A program made the translations under genes and the position numbers. From an uncultured Pelagibacteraceae bacterium (GTDB lineage Bacteria; Pseudomonadota; Alphaproteobacteria; Pelagibacterales; Pelagibacteraceae), in assembly GCA_902592265.1 (NCBI GenBank), contig CACJDV010000001.1, positions 184,729 to 248,728 of the forward strand: a stretch of DNA of 64,000 nucleotides. The letters are read 5' to 3'. Under the pieces are notes generated by a model. It was not told the DNA's origin. It did not search any database and saw nothing but the letters and a program-made list of their open reading frames with translations. Shown here one piece after another: positions 35,281-43,540 of this stretch; the first letter of the stretch is position 1; every line of letters begins with the position of its first letter.

Positions 35281-36468
35281 ATGCAATTAGCAAGATTTCT
35301 TAACAAAGTTTTTAAAAGAGGCGGTTTTGTATTAACTGATGCTAATTCTAAAGACTATATTATTGGAGAACCAGACAATAACCCTATTAGACTAAAAATT
35401 TTAAATAAAAATCTTCATTATAAATTGTTATTTCATCCTGATTTATATTTTGGTGAAGCATATACCAACGGTGAAATTGTAATTGAGAACGGCACACTTA
35501 CAGATTTTTTAGATCTTGCCTTAATGAATTTTGGAAGGGGAGAATTAAATTTTTTCAGTTATTTAATTAATAGATTAAGGGGATCATATAGATATTTAAC
35601 TAACTTTAATTTTATTAAAAAATCCAAAATGAATGTATCTCATCATTATGATATTAAGGACGACTTGTATGACTTATTTTTAGATCCAAAAAGACAGTAT
35701 TCTTGTGCATATTTTAAAAATGAGAATGACAGTTTGGAAACAGCTCAAAATAATAAGATTCAACACATAATTAAAAAATTAAATATAAAACCCAATCAAA
35801 AAGTTTTAGATATTGGATGTGGCTGGGGTTCACTTGCCATCGATATAGCCAAAAGTGCTCAATGTGAAGTAACTGGTATAACTTTATCAAAGAATCAACT
35901 TAATTATTGTACCCAAAAAGCTAAAGAATTAAATTTAGAAAACCAAGTTAAGTTTAAACTAATGGATTATAGAGAGTTAAATGAAAAATTTGACAGAATT
36001 GTAAGTGTTGGGATGTTCGAACATGTTGGAAGGAAATTTTATAAAAAATTTTTCAAACAAATTGAAAAAATGTTGAAAGAAGACGGGGTTTCACTAATAC
36101 ACACTATTGGATCTGTAAATCCTCCTAGAGATCCTCATCCATGGATTACGAAATATATTTTTCCTGGTGGGTATACTCCAAGTTTAAGTGAAGTAACCAA
36201 CCCTATTGAAAAAGCTGGCTTAATAGTAACAGATATCGAGGTTTTAAGGCTTCATTACGCACACACGTTGAGACATTGGAAAGAAAATTGCTTAAAAAAT
36301 AAAGATAAAATTATCCAAATGTTTGATGAAAAATTTTTTAGAATGTGGGAGTTTTATCTTGCTGGTTGTGAAATGGCATTCAAGTGGGGAGATCAAGTTG
36401 TATATCAATTTCAACTTACTAAAAATTATAGTTCAACACCTGTGACTAGAGACTATATTTATCAATAA
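35281..36468 (+). CDS. cfa: Cyclopropane-fatty-acyl-phospholipid synthase family protein
   Basis: 395 residues. N-terminal lipid-binding part (about 1-110) with DLYFGEAYTNGEIVIENG, then VSHHYDIKDDLYDLFLDPKRQYSCAYF (about 120-145, read in two parts) and the SAM site VLDIGCGWGSLAIDIAKS (about 175-192). SVGMFEHVGRKFY (about 243) carries the catalytic Glu, and ITKYIFPGGYTPSLSEV and HYAHTLRHWKEN complete the family pattern. It methylenates unsaturated phospholipid acyl chains. Co-transcribed with the DapA-family gene. Confidence 0.92.
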   Translation: MQLARFLNKVFKRGGFVLTDANSKDYIIGEPDNNPIRLKILNKNLHYKLLFHPDLYFGEAYTNGEIVIENGTLTDFLDLALMNFGRGELNFFSYLINRLRGSYRYLTNFNFIKKSKMNVSHHYDIKDDLYDLFLDPKRQYSCAYFKNENDSLETAQNNKIQHIIKKLNIKPNQKVLDIGCGWGSLAIDIAKSAQCEVTGITLSKNQLNYCTQKAKELNLENQVKFKLMDYRELNEKFDRIVSVGMFEHVGRKFYKKFFKQIEKMLKEDGVSLIHTIGSVNPPRDPHPWITKYIFPGGYTPSLSEVTNPIEKAGLIVTDIEVLRLHYAHTLRHWKENCLKNKDKIIQMFDEKFFRMWEFYLAGCEMAFKWGDQVVYQFQLTKNYSSTPVTRDYIYQ

Positions 36469-36497
36469 ATTGTTGATAGGGTCATTTCCTCTTAGAA

Positions 36498-37697
36498 ATG
36501 AAAAAAAAACAAAAAAAATCAAAAAAAAAGACAAAAACTAAAAAGAAAAATAAAGCTAAGAGGGCTAAAAGAAAAATAAATAAAATTAGAAAAAGCTCAA
36601 AAAAACAAAGAAAAAATAAGTTAATTAAAAAAAAGAAAAAAAATAAGTCTAAAAAACCAAAAAAAGTCAATTACCAACCAAAAATAAAAAAAAAACAGAA
36701 AGATAGCCTAGTCTTAAAACTAGTTAAATTTCAATTATCTCTCAAACCACAATTTAATTTCAAATTTAATTTTGGTTTGGAAAAAAGCATTCAGAGTTTT
36801 TTTGACAAGATTTCAGAGACAATTTCTAATTACAAGATATTAAAAACCGATGAAAAAAGAAGAATAAAAATAGAAAAAATTGAAAGGGAGAGAAAAGAAA
36901 AAATCGAAGAAGCAGAGAAGAAAAAAGAAGAAGAAAATTTAAGATTAAAGCTGAGGGAGCAAACGCTAAGAGAAGAGGAAAGATTAGAAAAACAGAGAAC
37001 GAAAGATATAAAATTATTTTTAAGAAAAGAACAAGCGCTTTTAAGAATCGAGCAAGCAGAAAAGCAAAAACAATTTTTAAAACAATTAAGATTAGATAAA
37101 CAAATTGAAAAATTTAGAATAAGAGAAGTTAAAGAACTAGAAAAACTTGAGAAAATTTCCCTAAAAGAAAAAAGAGAGGATTATTCTGGGCTACAAGAGA
37201 GAATCAACAAACTTAAAGAAAAATACAGATTACTCAGAGATCAAAAAATCAAAGAAAGAGTTGAGGCGCTAGGTGTTAAACTTCAAGGTGACGAAGACAG
37301 AGAAACCTTATTAGAAAAAGAAAAAGAATATACATTAGCAAGACAAAAAGTTGAATTTGCACTTGAGAGCTTTTATAGAAGCGCAAGTAGTTTAGTATTT
37401 CAACTCAATAAAAGACATATTACCCGAGACATGTCTATTTTTCGATGCATAGATAGACGATTTGAAACTGGAGAGGTTTTTATTAAATGGGACGAGTCAT
37501 CAGATGATGAATGGTTATTATTAATCTATATCAAAAATAATTCTCCAGATGAAGGAATTGTCATTGAGGATAAAACAAACCCTGAAAAAAATTTTTCCCA
37601 TGAGTTTAGAAATGTGGACATCTTTAAAGCTTCAGACACCATGGTAGACTCTTTAACACAGCTCATTGCAAGGAAAAGAGCCAAAAATAATAATTAA
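36498..37697 (+). CDS. Lys-rich coiled-coil protein of unknown function
   Basis: 399 residues; not recognised. Residues 1-70 are almost pure Lys with Ser, Thr and Arg (for example KKKQKKSKKKTKTKKKNK), like a histone-H1-type or nucleic-acid-binding tail. About 75-105 is a hydrophobic/aromatic stretch (LVKFQLSLKPQFNFKFNFG). About 115-290 is a long charged coiled coil rich in Glu, Lys and Arg. About 290-390 looks like a small folded domain (FALESFYRSASSLVFQLN ... EVFIKWDESSDDEWLLLIYI). It may bind DNA, RNA or the membrane and oligomerise. It sits 30 bases after cfa and 30 before a two-helix membrane protein. A-runs near the start could be slippery. The ORF is long and intact, so a real gene is likely. 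Confidence 0.72.
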   Translation: MKKKQKKSKKKTKTKKKNKAKRAKRKINKIRKSSKKQRKNKLIKKKKKNKSKKPKKVNYQPKIKKKQKDSLVLKLVKFQLSLKPQFNFKFNFGLEKSIQSFFDKISETISNYKILKTDEKRRIKIEKIERERKEKIEEAEKKKEEENLRLKLREQTLREEERLEKQRTKDIKLFLRKEQALLRIEQAEKQKQFLKQLRLDKQIEKFRIREVKELEKLEKISLKEKREDYSGLQERINKLKEKYRLLRDQKIKERVEALGVKLQGDEDRETLLEKEKEYTLARQKVEFALESFYRSASSLVFQLNKRHITRDMSIFRCIDRRFETGEVFIKWDESSDDEWLLLIYIKNNSPDEGIVIEDKTNPEKNFSHEFRNVDIFKASDTMVDSLTQLIARKRAKNNN

Positions 37698-37727
37698 ACA
37701 TTTATATTTAATTAGATATTATCTTAT

Positions 37728-38021
37728 ATGATTTTAGGATCTGCCTTTTTAATAATCTTATATTTAATTTTTAGATACATAATTGCGTGGATCACATATT
37801 ATAATAATTTAGACCCAAGACTCGGTGAAAGCACGTGGCGATTTACTTATGATTATCCAGTAGTCGGTGAGAGAGATATTTCTGATTTGGATGATAAGGA
37901 TTTTGTTAGATTAAGAAGAAAAAAAAATAAAATTATATTACTAATGTACTCAATAGTCTTAGTAATGTTTGTATCCTCCATGTCTTTATTAAGTAAATTT
38001 TTGTTATTTTTCACAAGTTAG
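37728..38021 (+). CDS. Two-helix membrane protein of unknown function
   Basis: 97 residues, not recognised. Membrane helices at about 2-20 and 69-93 enclose a polar, acidic loop (NNLDPRLGESTWRF, VVGERDISDLDDKDFVRLRRKK). It follows the Lys-rich coiled-coil gene by 30 bases in the same direction, so the two may form a unit: a basic coiled coil and an acidic membrane partner. It converges on the DCC-family gene with an 11-base overlap. Confidence 0.6.
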   Translation: MILGSAFLIILYLIFRYIIAWITYYNNLDPRLGESTWRFTYDYPVVGERDISDLDDKDFVRLRRKKNKIILLMYSIVLVMFVSSMSLLSKFLLFFTS

Positions 38022-38367
38022 ATTTTTTTAGTTGCTTTTTATTTTTTAAGTAAAGAAAAAAGGCTACTATTTCATATACAACTGAAAATATATTAAAGAT
38101 GATTGGTAATTTAAAAAATTTATAGAGAAATTTATATTTGGGCATTTTTTTCCATAATAATAAAAATGCCTCTGCACCTCCTAAAACTTTCTCACCATCT
38201 TTGATATGAAGCCTTCTTAAAAGTTGTTTACTGTCTTTAGAAGTTTCTTTTTCAGCCAACTGATTATCTGTAATATCAACCCAATCGATTTCATCTATTT
38301 TTTCTTTTTTATAAAGATCAATTTCGACCTTACAAATTTTACAAGAATTATTAAAATAAACTTTCAT
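38011..38367 (-). CDS. DCC family thiol-disulfide oxidoreductase-like protein (DUF393)
   Basis: 118 residues. VYFNNSCKICKVEIDLYKKE has the C-x-x-C of the DCC family near the N-terminus (about 8-11), although the usual leading Asp-x-x-Cys is changed (NNSC). EIDWVDITD, then LLRRLHIKDGEKVLGGAEAFLLLWKKMP match the family. Thioredoxin-like fold with unknown partner. It is single-gene and divergent from tldD (85 bases). Confidence 0.8.
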   Translation of the reverse strand: MKVYFNNSCKICKVEIDLYKKEKIDEIDWVDITDNQLAEKETSKDSKQLLRRLHIKDGEKVLGGAEAFLLLWKKMPKYKFLYKFFKLPIIFNIFSVVYEIVAFFLYLKNKKQLKKSNL

Positions 38368-38452
38368 AATAAGTGAATTTATTACTAATTTGTCTCAGAT
38401 ATGTACATGCGTAAAATACTCTAGTTGAAAATTTTATGAAACAATCTATTTA

Positions 38453-39874
38453 ATGTCTCTTATGAGTAATTTCTTTGAAAAATCTGACGTATCTAGAAAA
38501 GAGGCTGAAAGTATTATTTCTGACACTTTGCAAAAATGTGATGATGGCGAATTGTATCTGGAAAATTCAAAATCTGAGTCGATATTATTAGATGATAATA
38601 AAATTAAAAATTCCAGCTATAATTCAGATTTAGGATTTGGTTTTAGAGCTATATCTGATGAAGTTGTCGCTTATTCTCATTCTAATGAGATTTCTAAGAA
38701 CTCTTTAAAACAATCTTCAGAAAATTTAAAGTCAACTTTAAAATCTGTCAAAGGTACTTACAATCATGAAATTACTAAATCAAATAAAAAGTATTATGAC
38801 AATATTAATCCTATTGAGCAAAAATCTCTTAATGAAAAAATAAAAATATTGAATGATGTAAATGATTATTTACGATCTAAAGGTGATAAGGTTAAACAAG
38901 TTACAGCTAATTTTTTGGGAGAGCAAAAGTCTGTAGAAATAATTAGATCTGGTGGAGAGACTTTGTCAGATGTCCGTCCTTTAGTTAGATTTAATGTGTC
39001 AGTTATGGTGGAGAAAGATGGCAGAAAAGAAACAGGCGTGTACGGTGTTGGTGGAAGACAATCTTATGACTCATATTTAAAAGATGAAAATTGGAAAAGT
39101 GTTTGTGATGAAGCTTTAAGGATAGCATCAGTAAATTTAGAGAGTAAACCCGCGCCAGCGGGCGAGATGAAGGTTGTACTCGGACCTGGGTGGCCAGCAA
39201 TATTAATTCATGAGGCTGTTGGTCATGGTTTAGAAGGAGATTTCAATAGAAAGAAAACTTCAGCATTTCATAATCTGATGGGCCAAAAAGTTGCAAGTGA
39301 AGGAGTTACAATTATTGACGACGGTACCATTGATAATAGAAGAGGCAGTCTTACAATTGACGATGAGGGAACACCAACAGAAAAAACTGTTTTAATTGAA
39401 AATGGAATTTTAAAAAATTTTATGCAAGACAGGCTCAATGCACGTTTGATGAAAACAAGATCTACTGGTAGCGGCAGACGAGAAAACTATAGACATATAG
39501 TTCTACCAAGAATGAGAAATACGATGATGCTAAGCGGTAAGCAAACCCAAGAAGAAATGATTAAGGCAGTCGACAAAGGTATTTTCGCAGTAAGTTTTGG
39601 TGGTGGACAAGTTGATATTACCTCTGGAAAATTTGTATTTAATTGCACCGAAGCTTATGAAATTGTTAATGGCAAAATTGGATCACCAATTAAAGGTGCA
39701 ACATTAATTGGAGATGGTCCTTCAATTTTAAAAGAAGTTTCTATGGTAGGCAATGATATGATGATGGACCCTGGAATTGGAACATGTGGTAAAGCTGGAC
39801 AGGGTGTTCCCGTAGGTGTGGCGCAGCCATCTATATTAATAAATAAGATGACTGTGGGTGGTACGAAACTTTAA
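38453..39874 (+). CDS. tldD: Metalloprotease TldD
   Basis: 473 residues. The zinc site is in ILIHEAVGHGLEGDFNRKKTS (read as His-Glu-x-x-x-His, near 252-257), and the third Cys ligand lies in the C-terminal ...GTCGKAGQGVPVGVAQPS region (about 443). NFMQDRLNARLMKTRSTGSGRRENYRH is the typical central block. TldD forms a barrel-like dimer with TldE/PmbA (next gene) and degrades unfolded peptides or matures small RiPPs. It starts at 38453 or, nine bases later, at 38462. Confidence 0.93.
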   Translation: MSLMSNFFEKSDVSRKEAESIISDTLQKCDDGELYLENSKSESILLDDNKIKNSSYNSDLGFGFRAISDEVVAYSHSNEISKNSLKQSSENLKSTLKSVKGTYNHEITKSNKKYYDNINPIEQKSLNEKIKILNDVNDYLRSKGDKVKQVTANFLGEQKSVEIIRSGGETLSDVRPLVRFNVSVMVEKDGRKETGVYGVGGRQSYDSYLKDENWKSVCDEALRIASVNLESKPAPAGEMKVVLGPGWPAILIHEAVGHGLEGDFNRKKTSAFHNLMGQKVASEGVTIIDDGTIDNRRGSLTIDDEGTPTEKTVLIENGILKNFMQDRLNARLMKTRSTGSGRRENYRHIVLPRMRNTMMLSGKQTQEEMIKAVDKGIFAVSFGGGQVDITSGKFVFNCTEAYEIVNGKIGSPIKGATLIGDGPSILKEVSMVGNDMMMDPGIGTCGKAGQGVPVGVAQPSILINKMTVGGTKL

Positions 39875-41191
39875 ATGGTTAAAGATCAAGAATTTTTAGA
39901 AACAAAAGCATCATATTGTTTAGGTTTAGCAAAGAAATTAGGTGCAACAGACTCTAGTGTGATTGTAAAGAACTCGATTTCTGAAACTGTAAATTTTAGA
40001 AATAAAAATTTAGATGAGTCTAATAGATCAGATGATCTAGGCCTAAGCATTACTACGTATATTGGTAAAAAAAAATCATCAATATCCTCCTCTAATTTGC
40101 TTAATGACAATTTAAATATTTTGATTGAAAAATGTATTGAGACTACAAAAAATACACCTGAGGATGAATTTAATTCTTTACCGGACAGAGATTTATTTGC
40201 AAAAGAAGTTAAAGACCTAAATCTTTATGATGAAACTCATATAGAAAATAATCAAAAAATAGATTATCTAAAAAAATTAGAGGCTGCAGCTTCCAAGGAT
40301 AAAAAAATTGTTAATACTGAGTCTAGTTTTACTCAAAATAAATCTAATTTTGTTTTAGCTAACAGTGAAGGTTTTTGTGATGGTTACAAAACATCTTCAT
40401 TTACAGCATCAAGTGTAACAGTTGCAAAAGATGAAAAAAGCATGGAAAGAGATTATGAATATTCTAGTAAATGTTTTCTTAAAGACCTAGATGATGCAGA
40501 TGAATTAGGCAATTTAGCTGCTAATCAAACCATTAGAAAATTAAGTCCAAAAAAAATTGGGAGTGAGAAAATTGCTATAATTTTTGACAAAAGAATAGCC
40601 AAGGGAGTATTAAGTACTTTTGCAAGCGCTATTTCCTCATCAGCAATATCAAGAGGAACTTCTTTTTTAAAGGATAAAGTTAATCAAAAAATATTCTCAG
40701 ATAAAATTAATGTATTTGACAAACCTGATATGCTCAAAGGATTAGGCTCAAGAAATTTTGATAGTGAAGGGGTAAAAACTGACACACTTAAATTAGTAGA
40801 TCAAGGAATTTTGAAACATTATCTGATTGATACTTACAATGGAAAAAAATTAAATCTTAAATCTAATGGAAGATGTGGAGGAACAAGTAATCTTTATTTT
40901 GAGAATGGAAATATTAATTTTAAAGATTTACTGAATTCACATTCTAAAAGTCTTTATATTACCGAAACAATAGGACATGGAAGTAATATTGTGACCGGAG
41001 ATTATTCAGTTGGAGCAACCGGGTTTTTAATTGAAAATGGTGAGTTTAAATATCCAATAAATGAAATTACTATAGCAGGTAATTTTAAAGACATGTTTCA
41101 AAATATTACTTTAGCAAATGATTTAGAGTTCAAATATGCAACTAACTCACCAACCATGTTAATAGAGGGAATGGTTGTTGCTGGTAAATGA
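39875..41191 (+). CDS. pmbA: TldE/PmbA, partner subunit of TldD
   Basis: 438 residues. The family's inactive half: it lacks the HEXXXH site. Visible are VAKDEKSMERDYEYSSKCFLKDLDD, KIAIIFDKRIAKGVLSTFASAI (written from about 228), LVDQGILKHYLIDTYNGKKLN and ITETIGHGSNIVTGDYSVGATGFLIENG near the end, all characteristic of PmbA. It follows tldD without a gap and shares a 4-base ATGA overlap with the frameshifted oxidoreductase, giving a three-gene unit. Confidence 0.92.
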   Translation: MVKDQEFLETKASYCLGLAKKLGATDSSVIVKNSISETVNFRNKNLDESNRSDDLGLSITTYIGKKKSSISSSNLLNDNLNILIEKCIETTKNTPEDEFNSLPDRDLFAKEVKDLNLYDETHIENNQKIDYLKKLEAAASKDKKIVNTESSFTQNKSNFVLANSEGFCDGYKTSSFTASSVTVAKDEKSMERDYEYSSKCFLKDLDDADELGNLAANQTIRKLSPKKIGSEKIAIIFDKRIAKGVLSTFASAISSSAISRGTSFLKDKVNQKIFSDKINVFDKPDMLKGLGSRNFDSEGVKTDTLKLVDQGILKHYLIDTYNGKKLNLKSNGRCGGTSNLYFENGNINFKDLLNSHSKSLYITETIGHGSNIVTGDYSVGATGFLIENGEFKYPINEITIAGNFKDMFQNITLANDLEFKYATNSPTMLIEGMVVAGK

Positions 41192-42169
41192 GTGAATTTT
41201 GTATAATTGGCTCTGGAATATCTGGATCCACAATTGCAAATCTTCTTAATAAAAAATATTCAGTAATTTTGTTCGATAAAGCAAGAGGTCCAGGGGGTCG
41301 TGCATCTTTTAAAAGAATAAAAGGCAAAACAGGCTTTGATCATGGCACTCAGTATATTTCACCAAAAACTAAAGAATTTAAAAAATTTACTAAAGATTTA
41401 ATAAAAAAAAGAATTTTAAAAGTATGGAGAGGCAAACATGTTTTTCTTAATTCAAAAAAAAAAAGAAGATAAAAAACATTTAAAAGTAATTGGTAAAAAT
41501 GGAAATAATGATATTAGCAAACATTTGCTAAAGAAAATTAATTGCAACTATCACTGTGAATTAAAAAAAATCTATTATAAAAATAAACTCTGGCATTTGT
41601 TATTTGACGATGGAAAATTAAGATCCTTTAAAAACTTAATTTTGACTTGTCCTTTTCCACAATTAAAAAAACTTTCTAAGAAATTTATTAATAACTCTTT
41701 TTTAAGAAAATCAATAAAAATGGATGCAAATATTACTACTATGATTGCAATAAAAAAAAACAAGAATTCAAATAGTAGCTATCTTTTTGAAGACTCAATT
41801 CTTGGTTGGGCAGGAAATGAAAATTCAAAAGAAAGATTTAAATCAAAATATGATTTATGGACTCTTCAAAGTACATTTAAATGGGCAAATAAAAAGATTA
41901 ATAAAAATAAGAATAACAAAAAAGAAAATTCACAAATTATGATCAATAAATTTTTTAAACTTTCAAATATCAAAAAAACAAAGATTTATTATTCACTTAA
42001 TCACGGTTGGCGATATTCTTCAAATTCGAGACCATTTAAAATTAAGAGTTTTTGGGATCCTAGGAAAAGATTGGGTGTCTGTGCCGATTGGTTTGTAGGA
42101 CCTAGATTAGAGTCAGGATGGATAAGTGCACATGATTTATTTAGAAAAATCTCAAGAGAAATTAATTAA
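41188..42169 (+). pseudogene. FAD/NAD(P)-dependent oxidoreductase (renalase-like), frameshifted at a poly-A tract
   Basis: One gene split over two frames. The first part (41188-41472, 94 residues) has the dinucleotide-binding IIGSGISGSTIANLLN, then FDKARGPGGRASFKR and FDHGTQYISPKT, and stops after NSKKKRR. The second part (41438-42169 in the next frame) has LILTCPFPQL, LGWAGNEN and a C-terminal YSLNHGWRYSSN...CADWFVGPRLESGWISAHDLF, the FAD-binding end of the COG3380 family. The frames meet in an 11-A run (41454-41464); with 10 As they would join as NSKKKEDKKHL. Either a sequencing error, a true pseudogene, or expression by slippage on the A tract. The rest of both halves looks well preserved, which favours a working gene. 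Translationally coupled to pmbA (ATGA). Confidence 0.82.
41454..41464. other. 11-A homopolymer at the frameshift point
   Basis: Eleven consecutive A bases inside the oxidoreductase gene. Codons before it read in the frame of 41188 and codons after it continue the protein in the +1 frame. RNA polymerase slippage at A runs of this length is well known in A+T-rich bacteria, and sequencing or assembly errors also concentrate at such runs. Confidence 0.85.
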
Positions 42170-42842
42170 AATTCTTTAATTTATATTCCCAGTTACCCAT
42201 TCTTGAATAGGATACTTTTAATATCATTAAATTTTTACGATCATACCAAACGTCAAAATCTAATCTTTTATCTTTCGGTATACTCATGTCTTTAGACTTC
42301 AGTGTAAAATGATCAACATCATAAACTTTTCCATAAAGATCTATTTTTTCTTTACCTAAAAAAGTTACAACTTGATCCTTAATACTCCCTGAGACAGGAC
42401 TTATTTGAGAACTTGCTTGTAAAATTTTGTGATTCCACCAATTTCCAATCACGTTATCAGCTGAGGCTTTTCCATTATATGAGGAACCTTTGATATCAAA
42501 TTTTTTATTTTTTTGGTCAAATGTTAAATTAACAAACTTCTTTTTGTCATTTTGTAAAGTTTTAGAATTATAAGAAACTAATTGATCTTTGAAATATTTT
42601 TCCTCGCTATAACCCTCAACTTGGAAAACTGTTGCTCCCAAAAGTTTAACTACAAACTTAATTTGATTAGTAATAATAGTTTCTGATCCGTTTCTATTGA
42701 AAAAATAATGATTATAGCCAATAAGCTCACCATTTCGAAAAATCTCCATCTCAATTTTGTTGTATTTAATGTAATGTCCAATATGAGCGATTGAATTTGC
42801 TGGATAAATAAAAAGAAATAAAATGACTATAATTTTTTTCAT
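42162..42842 (-). CDS. DUF6134 family exported protein
   Basis: 226 residues. Signal peptide KKIIVILFLFIYPANSIAH (about 2-20, cleaved after Ala-His or nearby). The body is beta-rich: YNKIEMEIFRNGELIGYNHYFF, GATVFQVEGYSEEKYFKDQ, VIGNWWNHKILQASSQISPVSG and DLYGKVYDVDHFTLKSKDMSI. The 'G-N-W-W-N' and the 'D-V-W-Y-D' near the end are recognisable features of this uncharacterised family, expected in the periplasm. It faces the frameshifted oxidoreductase with an 8-base overlap. Confidence 0.72.
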   Translation of the reverse strand: MKKIIVILFLFIYPANSIAHIGHYIKYNKIEMEIFRNGELIGYNHYFFNRNGSETIITNQIKFVVKLLGATVFQVEGYSEEKYFKDQLVSYNSKTLQNDKKKFVNLTFDQKNKKFDIKGSSYNGKASADNVIGNWWNHKILQASSQISPVSGSIKDQVVTFLGKEKIDLYGKVYDVDHFTLKSKDMSIPKDKRLDFDVWYDRKNLMILKVSYSRMGNWEYKLKNFN

Positions 42843-42892
42843 TTAACAAATAGTTTAATAGACTTTATTAACAATAGAAATAACTTATTAAA

Positions 42893-43540
42893 ATGTTTTT
42901 AAAAATTAAGAAAATACCAAGGGTCAATTGGAGTTCAGATAAGCCTTATAATTTTAAACCAAAATTCTCTACATTCTTTTTTTTATGTTTTGGCTTGATG
43001 TTATTTGGTCTTGGAGAAGGTCTATTGATTGTATCTTTTACTGGTGCTTCTCCATGGAGTGTTTTAGCTCAAGGTATTTCTTTAAATGTTAATTTGAGTA
43101 TAGGAACAATAACATTTTTGATAAGTGTTGCAGTTTTAATTTTGTGGATACCGCTTGGTCAAAAACCAGGGATGGGAACAATACTTAATGCAATCATTAT
43201 TGCGATGATGATTGATCTTTGCATAAAACTTGTTCCAACCCCATCTAATTACTTTTATCAATTAATTCTTGCAATAATTTCAGTAATAACCGTTGGGATT
43301 GGCGGAGGTATTTATCTAGTATCTAATCTTGGAGCTGGACCAAGAGATGGTTTGATGATTGGTCTCCAAAAAAAAACAAATTTACCAGTTGCTGCCGTAA
43401 GAGCATTCTTAGAAATTTCTGTTGTAAGTATTGGATGGTACTTAGGTGGAACTGTGGGAGTAGGAACTTTATTATTTGCTTTTGGAATTGGTCCTTGTGT
43501 TGCCTTGGGCCTGTATTTAGTTGATAAAATTTTCGATTAG
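42893..43540 (+). CDS. YczE/YitT-like membrane protein
   Basis: 215 residues, five to six helices. FTGASPWSVLAQGISLNVNLSIG (about 49), GIGGGIYLVSNLGAGPRDGLMIGL (about 138) and VGTLLFAFGIGPCVALGLYLV near the end match the YczE-like family of bacterial membrane proteins. Transport or regulatory role unknown. Divergent from DUF6134, and its stop interlocks with the typA stop over 4 bases. Confidence 0.8.
   Translation: MFLKIKKIPRVNWSSDKPYNFKPKFSTFFFLCFGLMLFGLGEGLLIVSFTGASPWSVLAQGISLNVNLSIGTITFLISVAVLILWIPLGQKPGMGTILNAIIIAMMIDLCIKLVPTPSNYFYQLILAIISVITVGIGGGIYLVSNLGAGPRDGLMIGLQKKTNLPVAAVRAFLEISVVSIGWYLGGTVGVGTLLFAFGIGPCVALGLYLVDKIFD

Noticed and set aside
36482..36670. Minus-strand poly-Phe ORF opposite the Lys-tail gene
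   Set aside because: It is a mirror of AAA lysine codons, with no domain pattern.
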